Of a stretch of DNA of 64,000 nucleotides, positions 1-12,466 are shown piece by piece. Position 1 is the stretch's first letter. Each line of letters starts with the position of its first letter. A model generated the notes under the pieces. That model had not been told where the DNA came from. It made no database searches and saw only the letters and a list, made by a program, of their open reading frames with translations. Made by a program: the position numbers and the translations under genes. The DNA comes from Haberlea rhodopensis (taxonomy: Eukaryota; Streptophyta; Magnoliopsida; Lamiales; Gesneriaceae), in NCBI GenBank assembly GCA_907163345.1, contig CAJQUN010000059.1:2192555-2256554 (forward strand), given 5' to 3'.

Positions 1-1104
1 GAGATTACAAAAAAATATATATGGGATATATCTATTTATTTATTTATAAAAAGCATCTATTAGAATATACGTAATCACAAAATCTAAAATTAATATCCTA
101 ACGTGCTGCTAGGTCAGCACCTGTGTTGATCATTGCTACCACGTCAGCACATGTGTTGGTCGCATAAAAATGACCATGAGTATATGGCCATTTTTTGGGA
201 CTCTGTTATGAAATAAATTAGACAAAAGACATAACGTGCGACATGAGAAACCCACCAATCAAAGTGGTGTCTGCGGTTGGACTTGTGTTGAATGAAACGT
301 AAAATTCATTATGATTTTTTTTAACCATGTTTTATGATTATAAACATACATAAAATTCATTTTTGAGCCACTATTATAACTAAATGGGGGTGTGGACGGA
401 GACTCGTACATGAGACCTAATGAGGGTGGGAGACGGAGACTCGAACATGATACCTCCGGATCATAATTGCGACACATACCAGACAAGCCATCAACAATTC
501 ATTATGATTATAAACATACCTCAGACCGATGCCAGATGGCTATTAGAGTTGATCAATATTTCAAATTTAAACTTGGAATCACAATTAATCTATTCGAGTC
601 TAAAATCATTTACCCCAATCGAAACACTGCCCAAAATTACAAACATATAAATGGCCATAAAGCACCGAGTTGTGATATCCGGAGTGGAAAATACTAGCAA
701 TTTCATCCAAAAACAGCTCCTATTAATACCCCATAAACTGACAGAATAAAAACCACAATACAAAGAAAGAGCCATAAATCGGCCTAGACCTTTCACCTGC
801 CACGAAAAGAGAAAAAGAGGAAAAAAGGAGGATACATATTTACCAAAGACAGGAGATTGCTACAGGACCCGATAAATTTACACTAAAGATAGAAGGAAGG
901 TACAGACAGACCATCTCTACATCGAACAATGAGATCGAAAAACAAGACCTAGAAGAGTAGTTAAATAATCCAAATAAAAAAGAAACCATTGTATCTACAG
1001 AATACCTGACATGGAGAAGGAAGATTTGGACCAACTACAAGTTCATCCGTGTCCATGGAAGATCCAGTTGAAAGAAAGGCGGATCGATCATGTTGTGGCA
1101 CTTA
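1..1104. other. left flank, no gene recognised
   Basis: No coding region is supported here. The stretch is AT-rich, and the short open frames have no recognisable motif. The part next to 1105 (about 850-1104) is the expected 3' UTR and terminator zone of the Alfin-like gene. Around 390-450 the phrase 'ggagactcg.acatga' occurs twice, which looks like decayed dispersed repeat. Confidence 0.5.
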
Positions 1105-4100
1105 TCAAGGGCGTGATCTTTTGTTACTACATGTCGGGCATTTGTACAGCTTGATCTGCGCAGCTCTTGCAGGAGTGATCTTGACACACTTGCCATGGAA
1201 CCATCTCTCGCATAAGTCACAGCAGATCCAGAATTCGTCTGAGGCATAGTTCTCTCCACATGTGCCGCACAAGGTTTCACCGTGCTCCTCTTCGTCTTCT
1301 TCTACTTCATCCAATCCCTCATCCTCGTCCTCATCTTTTACTTCTGCTTCGGAGATTTTAGCCTAAGATTTAGAAAATCATTAGTTTCATCTGATGATAA
1401 TCAGAAATGGTTGAACACAAGGAGAAGAAAGAGAGATTATTAAGCACGTTGTTTTGGTGATGCTTGTTTCCTTAGGCTTACTAGCGTTTTGGCACACTCG
1501 TTTTGTCACAGTACTCATGCTGCAATATCAAATGTCTAAATCAATTGATCTTTGTATCGATTATAGATATATTTTTTACAAACTTTTTAATAGGACTATC
1601 AAAAAAATCGTGAAATTTTCTACTTATCAAGTCTAGCCTTATGTCCCATCATGAAGTTTTAGATAGTATGCATGAACTTCAATACCAAAATAATGACAGA
1701 AGATTGCAACGATAGTATCTATAAATAATAGTGCATGCGTTAGCCTACAAGTAAGACAAGTGACAACCATGCCAACAATTTTCAAATAATTCAAAAATCC
1801 AATATGGAACAGTAAAGCTGGGTTTCTGGAGCTTAGTTCGTTTAGCCTAAAAGTCTTAACCTCTATGAGGATGCAGTACACATGATACATCAGCAAGCTT
1901 GAAATGTTGTGCACTTGTGTGTAAAATAGTCAATCCTAAATGGACAGTTCCGAGCAGAGTAGATTGGCCAGCACAGTTATAGGAGATCAGTTTCCTGCCT
2001 ACGTAGCATATTTCACATATGACTTGACCAAATCTAGACTCAAGTTACATGATTCTAATTTACAAAAATAGAAAAATATTGCGAACATAAAATGGATGTA
2101 TGAAAAATTCCACGTTTTCATAACAGTGCATATGATGATGACTTTTATACCGAATTTGAGTTTGACTTAGATTTACTGCCACTGTGGTTTGAGACAGATG
2201 ATTTATCCTCCACTTGCTTCTTTGCAACTCCTGTCACAACTTCGAATATTGTTGGGAGATCATTTATCATATTGAAGAGGCGTTTCCTGCATCCAGAAAC
2301 AAATGAAATTGAAACTAACAGCAAAAAAGCAAACAATCCAACAACTGTCAGAAAGTTATAGTTCACAGTTGACATCACAAGCCAATTACTCAAAATTAGT
2401 TAGAAAAGGGAATTAGTATAGAAGACATCCCGTACTTAGGACCCACCTAAACCTATGTAAATGCTAACCTAACCAATCTAAGTACCTCTTGCTTCAACTA
2501 TGGAACCTAAAACATAATAACGAACGCACCATAACTGGCCTTGTTCATTAGCTAGTTCACCAATACATATGTTCTAATATTTTTATGAAAAATCTAAGGT
2601 GGAACAACTGGATTTCTGTATGAAATTATATGCAGAAATAGAAAGAGAAAACAAACGAACATTTTGGTCAAATATATTAAGTATTTAACTTGTGTCAAAT
2701 AACTACCTTATATTGAAGGAGGGTAACAACTGATTGGGAAATAAGGTGGAAAACATGGGAAACAACAAGTCTATATTAGTAGGACAGAGAGATATTTGCA
2801 CCCTAACAAAACTGTCAATACACCCTAATTCTATACATGATTTTTTCTTCTGCTAGTCACAATCTGAACAGAGACACAGCACAAAATAATGATTATCTCG
2901 GGCCACAAATGGAAAAACACGTGACTTCAAAAGTTTAAAAGTTACATTAAAACCTACCTGTCAGTTTTATCAAAACCATATCTGGAACCAATATAAAAAG
3001 TGACAGATAGTAGCCACGCGTCACTATGAACAGCAACAAGAGCCAACCAGTCCTTCTCTTGCATACCATCCCTGGCAAAATTTATACCTAGAGCAGGTTC
3101 CGGAAGTTCAGGAGAAACCTCCTCAGCAGGTAAATTAACTTCCCAGTGTTCATTAGGAAATCCGTAAAGGCAAAGATTTTCTTTCTCTGCATAAAATTTC
3201 CGTTTCAACATATAACGTATTATTTAGATTACATATACAAATACTTTCCAGCAGCAGAATTTTTTTACATCAACTGCTTAATATAGAACAACGACAGGCT
3301 TTATCATAAAGACAAACCACAATAAATCCTTGGTAGTCAGGAATAAACAACTGTATGGATAAGTTAAAATAAATTGGGAGGGCAATTCTCTGAAAGTCGA
3401 GGAACCCAGGACAATAACACGTAGCAGAAATGAAGTGACTCATAAACATGCATTTACGTAGTAATTACTTGAGTCGAGAATAAATATACACACACACCCA
3501 TCAACTCAGAGTAATGCATAGCCTAGACACCTACCCCTTAAGTTGATCATCACTAATAAACCCATGCCAAATATAAAAACACAGGTTTTGCATTAAATGA
3601 CAATAAATGTTTCTTTTACCACCCTCCAGTACTACAATTTTAAAATTCTAGTCATACCGTGACAAATCTCTAATAAACTTGATAGGATGATTGCTACATT
3701 TTTAATCTCCAGTTTCAACCAACATCTCCCATCACTTAAACAAGACACTTTTTTATCTTATCCACGAGGTACAGACCCAAAACCCTAATTGAAGTGACTA
3801 ATCCGTTATAAAACCAATCAAACCAAACACATTAACCACTATAACAAATTACACGAAAAAAAAACTCCCCAAAAATGCATAAAATCACAAGTGACGGAAA
3901 ATTTTTAATTTTGAGGTCATGCAGGGGTAGAAAAAATAAAGGCAATGAAAAAACATAAATAAAAGGAGAACATTAAAAAAATAGTAAAAGACCCCGTCTC
4001 ACCAGGATCACACTGCTGAAAAAAATCTCCAACGTCTGAAAAAGGAAAAAAAACACAATAAATAAACCCCCAATTTCAGTCATAGTAAATTATAAAGGGA

Positions 4101-4332
4101 CAAATAATTGAACGAGCAAAACCCCTAAACCATATAGACCACAACCAGAGACCAAGTTACACAGACCACGAAGTCCACTATACACATCCGTACAGGAAAA
4201 TTGGACAAAAATGGATGGTAAACGAAAGATAATACCAGTGGTCAGAGCTTTGATCAAGCCATTACGTCGGCCTTCGAACTCTCTGAAAGCATCTTCAACG
4301 GTGTGAGGAATATTATGAGCTCCTCCGTCCAT
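1105..4332 (-). CDS. Alfin-like PHD-finger protein (5 exons, 250 aa)
   Basis: Plant nuclear chromatin reader. Alfin-like proteins bind trimethylated H3K4 through a C-terminal PHD finger and repress or modulate target genes. Exons by splice borders (minus strand): 4332-4236, 4035-4003, 3186-2958, 2286-2151, 1362-1105. They total 753 nt, giving 250 residues plus stop, the usual family length. The N-terminal Alfin (DUF3594-type) domain reads through MDGGAHNIPHTVEDAFREF, exon 2 (DVGDFFQQCDP, only 33 nt) and exon 3 (ENLCLYGFPNEHWEVNLPAE). Exon 4 ends in an SKSKSNSNS linker. Exon 5 has an acidic stretch and then the PHD finger (CGTCGENY, CCDLCERWFHGKC, CPTC) giving the C4HC3 zinc ligands, with the aromatic cage Trp in FWICC. 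An upstream in-frame ATG at 4390-4392 would add 20 residues. I chose 4332 because family proteins begin at this Met. Intact, with no breaks seen. The exact AL paralogue cannot be told. Confidence 0.93.
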
Positions 4333-4392
4333 GGCTCCTCCGTAAACAGATGACTGAGGATTCAAAGGGGGGACGACTAATATTTTATCCAT

Positions 4393-6481
4393 TTTGTGGG
4401 GCTTTTACCTGATAAGGACTTGTGAAAGGTACGGGTGTTCATTCTGACCGAACAGAACAGTAAGAAATTTCAAAAACCAAACTGAGTTATTCGGTTTCGA
4501 TTTTAATGGATTTTTGTTTCGGTTCGGTTTGAACCGTTTTTATTATTTTTATTATTATTATTATTTTGTGAAATTGGATGATTAGTCAATATAAATACAA
4601 ACATTAATATATTATACGTTGGATTCAAATGAATTTTGAACATTTAACATTTTGGTTTTAAACTTCTAATACTATTTTAAAGTTATTGAATTTAAAGGAG
4701 ATAATAAAATAAATTATATTATACTTGAAAATACGTTAAATTACGAGTTCTTAGTCATGCGAACAGGAGCGAAACCATTAAAAAAGTTTAAATCATAAAA
4801 AAAATTAAAAATTTAATTTTGGTTTTCGTTTTGATTAGATTAACTGGACAGTATAACCGAAAACCGAACCGAAAAATGAATTTTTTTTAACTGAAAACGG
4901 AACCGAAATTTTCGGTTCGGTTCGACTGGTTAACCAAACCGTAAAGGAATTGAGAACGCCACAAACTAAACCCGTACAAACGGCCAGCCCGACTCACCCA
5001 CGGTCCAAACAGATCCAGCTAGACATGACCATGGGTCACATTTAACCGTGACCCCATGACCATGGGTCAGAGATTTTGACTCGTTTTAACATATTAATAA
5101 TTTTTGTTGTGGTTCTCTAATAACTCACAAAAATTATTTACTGTTATTATTGCTTTAAATGTTTTTTTGAAAATGAGATATATAATATAACTATCATCTT
5201 CAATTTCATTACCTTATGATGCTCTTAATTATCTGCTCACCAGTCAACATCTCTGCAGTTATATTATTTTCTTCATGGTAATTAATTTATAGATGAATAA
5301 TTATTAATTTATAGATTGCTTAATAGTTGTTAAATTAAACTCTGTCTCTAATCTATACGAATGATGGTAAAAATTAATGGGCATGGGTGGAAAAAGGTGG
5401 CAAAAATTAGGGTCAAATCACAAATGGAATATCAAATATTTGGTCATTAATAATTAGGTTTAATATTATTATTTACAATAAAAGTGAAGTGAATATTAAA
5501 GAAATGGAAGGATGAAGAAATGAATTGATTATGAGATTAATAATGAATTAAATGGAATTGAAATGAGTTCCCAGCATAAAAAAAACAAATAAAAATAAAC
5601 AGTGAACACCTATCTAGTATAACATACAACGTAATAATTAGTGATCAAAATTATAAATTGTGAGTATTTCAAAGAGTATAAAGAAGAATATAAAGAAACC
5701 TCGTATCGAGACATTAACAAAAGTACTAAATTTCTGAAGATGTAAAAGGCGAGCGAGCACATACAAGGCGGAATGCCAATATCCATGCTTCCAGTTATAT
5801 ATATACTTGTACAATGGTCATCAGCAGAATCCTTGGTGCCATTTTCAGCACTTTCTTGTTTTGTATAGTGGTTATTTTTGTTTTTTATATTGGCTGCCAT
5901 GGCGTATAGCTCGACGAGTGAATGCGTAGGCCGAGCCTGGAAAGCAGAAGGAACTTTTCATCCCAAGTTGGCCCAAGATTCTGCGAATAGAAGCGAATGT
6001 TGATTCAAACATCTATCTTTTAAAGCAGGAAGCAAAGCATCAAGTATGAAATGACACTGAAGCCAATAAATGTGTGACCTTGGGGTTTAAACTGAAATAC
6101 AGATCATACTAACAATGCAATTTTAATTTTATGAAACTCATAACCTAAATATCATATTTTCACTTGCCACTTAATTAGATAGGAAAGTAAAGTAAATTGT
6201 TGCCTACAATAGATATAAACTTGCAATCTAAGGCGGTAGCTGCAGTACATAAACAAGTCAATACTGTCGTTTTTACTTCCTACGAGGAATCCACCATGTC
6301 ATGGAGCCAAGAGAATCATTTCAAAGTCCAATCGAACCACGATGTTAAGTTAAAATATCACTAGGCTATAACAATTCAGATTCACGCCAACTATTACGGT
6401 GGATAAAAAGCTTACAAGGCAGCAATGGGATAAACACGATAAAGAGAGGAAACAAACAACTCACCGTAAAAAAGTACATTC
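4393..6481. other. intergenic: Alfin-like 5' flank and PDAT1 3' flank
   Basis: Both neighbours are on the minus strand, so this holds the promoter of the Alfin-like gene (low coordinates) and the 3' UTR of PDAT1 (high coordinates). 4430-4960 is a repeat described separately. A 96-codon open frame at 5610-5900 on the minus strand starts MAANIKNKNNHY but matches nothing I know and has no supported splice partner, so it is not called. The rest is AT-rich with no recognised feature. Confidence 0.5.
4430..4960. repeat. degenerate hAT-MITE-like repeat with CGGTTCGG ends
   Basis: The left part carries GGGTGTTCATTCTGACCGAAC and repeated TTTCGGTTCGGTTT. The right part carries the complementary AACCGAACCG and TTCGGTTCGG blocks, so the ends fold on each other around an AT-rich core. 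This is the usual layout of non-autonomous hAT elements with a 'GGGTGTTCA' terminus. No convincing 8-bp target duplication was found, so the ends are approximate. It lies in the promoter region of the Alfin-like gene. A related sequence lies at 21645-22100. Confidence 0.5.
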
Positions 6482-9400
6482 TTAAAGCTTTAGCTTAATC
6501 CTTTCCGACCATTTGAAAATATCAGAATATACTCGATCTCCTCCTATATCTTCTCCAGCGGCGCCTGCTGCTACCTTTATGATATCTTCGATTAAGGCAA
6601 AATTTCCCATTATGTCGACATGAGCACCACTTTGTGTTCCTCTGCCCTCTAAAAGTGTTGAGGGAGGGGCATGATTATACTCCCTTATGAAAGTACGGAT
6701 GCCAGAGGGATTAAATCTAGTTTTTCCTCGCCAACCTTTAGCACACATGAAGCCAGCACTTAGAACTGGGACTGTTTCATCTCCATCGACTGAATATACT
6801 CCTCCTTTCAGACAAGGACCTTCATCTCCACCCTCTGCTGAAGTGTCGATTTGAAAAGGAATATAACACTCAGCAGCAGGACTGAACTTGTACACGTATG
6901 CTCTTTCTGTTGGAATCCCTACTCCGTACATTGAAAAGATTTCCATGTTTGGGGCATTTGGTAATCTGCATTAGAGAATGAGATGGTAAATACCAGCATA
7001 GTGGATTTAAATATCAAGCCAATCTTTTAGGCGAATAAAATTGGAACAAGAATACTGCTTTACTAAAAATGGTGGGTATTTATTAAATTTTCATAGTATC
7101 CTGGGAGGCATAAAACTTATCTTGAGAATTATTGATGGTTAAAAATGGGTACAAACATCACCCTCCCTCTGGAAATGGAGTCTTTTTTTGTTTTTTTAAG
7201 TATAAAACAGCCCATTCATCATGAAATGATGTGTACTAAATTTATGCTTCTCGGGAGTGGCTCGTACGCAGGTGTGGTAGTGGGGCGAATGAAGGACAGA
7301 TATCACAGATGCCATTATATAGCGAGTACGAATCTTACTTTGTTTCCAAAGGATTTGAGGAGTACTTATAATGATCATACTCTTTGTCATCTAGATATCA
7401 CAGATGCCACTATATATCGAGCAAGAAGCTTACTTTGTTTCCAAAGGATTTGACCAGTACTTATAATGATCATATTCTTTGTCATCTAGATCATCAGCTA
7501 TTCCATAGGAAAAATGAGCACTGCCACGTTTCATCATCTTAGGTGCAACAAATTGAAGCATATCCAAGATCGAATCTGCAGTGTAGACTTTATAATCAGC
7601 TATGGCCTTGACACCACCAATGCCCATATCATGGTACTCTGTCCACACGTCACGGCAGGTAGTGTTTGCCAGATTCTTTCCCTTTATAGCACCCTAGAGA
7701 TCAGACGACTTAAAAATGAATTAGGAAGAAAGAAAACTCAGATTATGGAAATACACCATTGAATACTTAAGGTATAAGGTCACATTTGCAGGGTGAGTGA
7801 CATTTAGGAACACATCCGCCCTAAATATTGCATCTTTATTTATAATAAGTCACTGATGAGCGTATATGATGGATGCTGACAAGATTAAACAGAGATAACG
7901 GACACCGAAAGATTAAAGCTAAAGACTATCAGAGAATGAAGACATGATTAGGTATTAAAACTCTAATACAGGAGTACTCGAGGAAAGGCCATTTGACCAA
8001 GATATAGACATCTAAGCAACACATCATCTAAAATATGAGAATAGGATCAGGTATGGGTGGTTCGAAAAAAGTGATCCGCAAATTGCCTTTTCCCACATGC
8101 TTTAGCATAAACAAATGTGGAGGGGATATTTCTGCGTAGATCAATACAAATATCTTCTCAAACTGGTCTATAAATGGTAGTTGAAACATTACCCTAAAAT
8201 CAACTCGCTCGATTTCTGATGAATGTAAATCAGAGACATCCTTTCCAAATGATATTATTCTTCCATACTTAGAGTGAAAGGAATTAGCAAAATCCTCAGT
8301 TCGGTTGCGAGCTGTTGTCTGGCCATTTTTATTTTTTTTCTTCAAACTACACTCGTGACCTTCTTCTGGAGACCAATCAAGACCACCCCAGATGGTGTCA
8401 CCACCTTTTGGTATCATTGACATAGTTGCGTCCCAAGTACGAGTCATTCGCATCACATGCTGTAAAGTTTGGAAACCAAATACATCCATGTCCAAAACAC
8501 CTGGTGCTATAGCCCTGCATAAGCAAAAGAAAAGATTAACCTCGCTAAATACGTACAAATTTTATTCCAAATTAGCTGGAGGACAATCACATGGAGATAC
8601 AGTTGACTAAATCTCCCTCTCTCCCTCCTCCCATCTGATAAGCTCTTCTAGCGGCAAATTTAAATACCATACAATATTAATATCTTGTTTCCATAAATGT
8701 CCAAAAAAGAAAAGAGAGACAAAATATCTGAACTAAAATCAAATCTAGGATGTCACAATCTGGTAATTTATCGGCAATAACTGAATAAAATACTGATGAC
8801 ACCAAACACTATTGGAAAGCATGACACAGTATTGCAATTACAGCTTGGTATACTTTCGTCCTTGGTTTGACCATATTGATGCTTTCAGATGATAAATTAT
8901 ATAACACTAACAATGAGAGGCAGTGGCGGACGCAGGAGGATTTTTGGGAAAGGGCAAAAAAATTTAAAAAATATATATATAATTTAAGGTGGGGCAAAAT
9001 GAAATTTTTAAGGGGCAAATTACAATTTTTTTTAAGGGTAAAATTGCAAAAAGAATTTGAAATTTTTTGTTTAAGATAAAAAAAAAAAATTTTGGGGTGG
9101 CTCTGCCACTGATGAGAGGCGTCCTCGTAACAATAATCTTTTTGTTATAAGGCAAGAAAAGCTACATGAGTGAGACAATAATCTAGTTACGATATGCACT
9201 ATATCCAATCACTCAATTATGTTCAATTATTAATATATTTTTATTTGCCCGATCAAAAAAAAAACTCAATTATGTTCAAAATCCAACCTTGCAATCGCAA
9301 TATCCTTAGCTTCTGCAGAGAACAATCCTGTAACTGCTTTAGGAACACCCAGGAAAGTCCCTCCTATGTTCATTATAGCCTTTATATGCTCAGCACACCA

Positions 9401-11889
9401 ATTTGGTCCTCCACCACCTCCTATCGGTGCTGGTGCCTCCACCCATTTCATGAAATGCAAGAAATACAGAACTCCCATTGAATGTGGTACAACCACCACC
9501 TTTTTGCCACCACTAGTAGCTACCATGAGCTCTATGTTACTCTTAATTCTGCTCAAAGTTTGGTCTCGAACCTGGTGATTTAGCCCAAAAAAAATTTCAT
9601 TTCACAAAAGCATCACTGAAAGAGGCAAAAAATCATGAAATATGTTGGTGCTAGAACAATACAGCATAACACTCATGTTTATCAATAGACAATCACAACT
9701 CATAACACATTTCTTGTATCCAAGGAAAGTGAACACAGGCAAAAAGTAAAGCTGCTCAAATGATTTGTGGGTAATTGGTTCAAGTCGCAGAAACATTTCT
9801 CCACTTGCAATGGTGAGATTACACAGCTCAAATGCCTCCCAGACAATAAAATGGCAGGATTTCACAGATTAGATAGTTCAAAGAATTATAAGAACCTTGG
9901 GCAAAGAAAGTAGCAAACCTCAGTGTTTTGGAATGAGATCCTCCAATCATAGGCAGCCATATACATGTTTTTGTCCTCATACCCAATTCGAGCTAAGTTG
10001 GCAATCAAAACAGCCCAAACAAAATAACCCGGTGCAAAGTAATCAGCAGCCACAAGGCCAGAAACAGGCCTGATTTTTATGCCAGGAGGATCCAAACCAG
10101 TTTCATTATCCAGTGACATGTGTTCAACCCAGCACAAAGGTCTGCATAGATGGTGGAAGTACAGAGTAAAAAAAATAAAAGATAAACTGTTAAAGTGGCC
10201 TAATTTACCAAGGAAAATTTATAAAGCATCAAAATGTAGATATATTATAGACCTACCAACTCCTCTTCGACTAACAAAGCAAGTATCGTAAAAACAAGGG
10301 AACACGATTACAAGTATCACCGTGAAAGTGAACATTTCTAATACGATAATTTTGAGCGTACAAACAGTTCGAAGAAATCATATCATTTGTGACTACTGAT
10401 GGGATCAAACAGGAATCAACATGTAAATATGGAATATAAAAAAGAACTGCACAACGCTGAAACTAAAGGAGGAAAGGTTCCCAATAAAACATATAACAGA
10501 GCTGCCATTCAAATTGACATGCTAGAAACATGAAATATATTTCGGAACCAGGTATTGATTTTATGGATTTATACTTCAATGATGGAAGGTTCGCCATCTA
10601 ACTGATCTAAGTTGTAGATTATGCTTTATAAAATGAAGCGAACATGTAGCCATCAGACACGCTTCCTCTTGGAAGTTAGTTTCATCCTCATTCTTTATCT
10701 TAAGAGTAAGGGACACAAATATGTATATTCACGTTAAACTTTCAAAAACATAAGTGAATACAACACCTTGAAAATTTTCTAAGCGAATGCAACACCTTCA
10801 AAACTTCTCCATACATCACTTTCTTGCCAAAAAACAATTCAGAATTAAAACCTTAAAATTTAATACACTTTAGAGTCCGGTGTCCGTGTATATATTCAAT
10901 GTTTCTTACAAGCTGAAACACTAAAAAATTATCGTGCCAAATCAGCAAGTATGTAGTCACTGAGTAGAGCATGAAAATCAAAGCTGCAGTCGGCAGCTGC
11001 AAAACTTAGAAACTTTGATCAGACTCAGCAAACACCTAACCCACCATCAAAAGTCACAATTAGACTTTCTAACTTTAATACCTAGTACAGTATACACCGT
11101 TCAATAAATCATTCCAAAAAAGGAAAGAAAAAAAACATGGCTCATGCCATGCCCACAAAGACAAAAGGTAAACATCCACCTTTTAACTTTCACACACAGT
11201 TTATAAGAAATAACAGGCCACTATCTCCGGTCCATAGTGAATCAACTCATTCGTAATTTAATGACCTTTCTGACAGGCACAGACAGACTTAACTAAGTAT
11301 TAAGTAATACCAAGCAATTTAAAAATCTTAAAATCTCCATGTCAGAACTCACACCCATAAGAACACAAACCTACATGCAGCACGAATAGGGTGAAGAAAC
11401 TTTATACCTTTTGTAGACTTCACCAAAGGTACCACCCCAGAGCCTCTTTCTGAACAACCCCTCAGCACAAGCGTGGCCTTCCCACAACTCCAGCCCGCCG
11501 GTAACAATCCCAGGGACGAAAACCACCGGATGTTTAGCTCTCAATCCATCCTTCGCCAACTTCACACCCGGAGGATCCGGCAATGGCCCCGTGATAGCCT
11601 CTGTTACATACTGCGGAAACGAAGCTGGCATTGCATTGTACAAGAACAACAAGAACCACCACATCGAGCATATGCACCCAACGAACCAGCAGCAACTGTC
11701 CACACAGTTCCATCCCTTCCTCGATTTCTCCGCCGAATAATTATTCGAACCGCGGTTCAAATCGGTCACATCAGAATTTAATTTTTTTTCCGATTCACTC
11801 CCCTTTTTCTCCTTGTTTTCATCCAAATCCGGCTCAGAATTCTGAGGCTTATTCCCTCCAGAACCTTTTCTGCGTCTCAGCCTAGGCAT
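6482..11889 (-). CDS. PDAT1: phospholipid:diacylglycerol acyltransferase 1 (6 exons, 684 aa)
   Basis: Acyl-CoA-independent triacylglycerol synthesis: PDAT moves the sn-2 acyl chain of a phospholipid to diacylglycerol at the ER. Exons (minus strand): 11889-11408, 10141-9919, 9571-9288, 8514-8193, 7693-7434, 6965-6482. They total 2055 nt, so 684 residues plus stop, near the family length. The N-terminus has the basic MPRLRRRKG start and one hydrophobic segment (about residues 63-87, CCWFVGCICSMWWFLLFLY) that anchors it. The LCAT-type alpha/beta-hydrolase core follows, with PGIVTGGLELWEG and the triad Ser266 (PHSMG), Asp586 (DGDETVPV) and His639 (SGAHVDIMG). Exon 4 encodes the variable central loop. 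Intron 3 holds a hAT MITE, and intron 5 holds a 95-bp duplication that copies the exon 5 donor (both listed separately). The ATG at 11889 is the first in frame, with the expected basic start. Intron 1 is the longest (1.27 kb). A foldback transposon ends 373 bp upstream of the ATG. Confidence 0.95.
7298..7487. repeat. 95-bp tandem duplication across PDAT1 exon 5/intron 5
   Basis: Two copies with period 95: 7298-7392 and 7393-7487. The second copy contains the last part of PDAT1 exon 5 (codons for DDKEYDHYKYWSNPLETK) and its donor. The first copy, now inside intron 5, repeats the same codons with about a dozen substitutions (the W codon reads as S) and keeps a usable-looking AA|GTAAG donor. Seen directly by aligning the repeated phrases 'tactttgtttccaaaggatt' and 'agatatcacagatgcc'. 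The intronic copy is a decoy exon end. Confidence 0.9.
8921..9111. mobile_element. non-autonomous hAT MITE in PDAT1 intron 3
   Basis: 191-bp element with hAT-type ends: CAGTGGCGGACGCAG on the left, and CTCTGCCACTG on the right, whose complement is CAGTGGCAGAG. It is flanked by the 8-bp target duplication ATGAGAGG (8913-8920 and 9112-9119). The interior is A/T-rich with repeated GGGGCAAA blocks and no coding capacity. It sits wholly inside PDAT1 intron 3, so it should not change the protein. The terminus resembles the element fragment ending at 20700. Confidence 0.85.
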
Positions 11890-12261
11890 TTATCATCAAA
11901 TGAATCAATAAAATCAATAGATATCTACAAACATACACAGACCCACTAATTCTTACGCAATTCAATCACTTCAACAGCATTTTCAGCTGATCCGAATCAA
12001 AATACTAAAGTAGATGCATAGAAAATCTGGATTCAATTTTTTGTCTTAATTTCTTAAATTGAACTAATTGAAAACAAAAGAAAAATCCTTTTAAGGTAAT
12101 TCAATGAATTATAATTGAAAGCCCTAATCCGTAGTGTGTTGTAACTAAATAGTAGCACTCTTTATCAAAGTTGTTGCCACGAGAGAGACGGAATGTTGAA
12201 TGTTCCAGTGAATAGGGAGTGTATCTCATACAACAGGCCCATTAAACCACTGAAGTTTTTA
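11890..12261 (-). promoter_or_regulatory. PDAT1 5' flank and proximal promoter
   Basis: This is the only host sequence between the PDAT1 start codon and the foldback element that begins at 12262. It therefore holds the 5' UTR and core promoter. It is AT-rich, and I could not single out a TATA box. The target duplication of the foldback element occupies its far end (12252-12261). Confidence 0.5.
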
Positions 12262-12335
12262 GGGTTATTTAAAAAAATAACCCAAAAAAATATTTTTTTA
12301 ACAAAGTAACCCAATTTAAAAATTGTTAACAAAGT

Positions 12336-12466
12336 AACCTGAGTTGGCGTCTCCTACTTTTTTTTTTATGTTGGAGACGCCAACTCAATTGGCGTCTCCA
12401 ACAAATTTTTTTTTTTTTAATATATGTTGGAGGCGCCAACTGAGTTGGCGCCTCCAACATATTTTT
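12336..12466. repeat. palindrome cluster, left arm of foldback element
   Basis: Alternating inverted copies of a 'GAGACGCCAACTCA / TTGGCGTCTCCAAC' unit separated by poly-T runs. Two further copies have the variant GAGGCGCC. Each pair makes a short hairpin of its own inside the larger hairpin. The matching cluster in the right arm is at 13795-13955. Confidence 0.85.

Noticed and set aside
5610..5900. 96-codon minus-strand frame (MAANIKNKN..)
   Set aside because: No recognisable motif, AT-biased composition and no supported splice partner.
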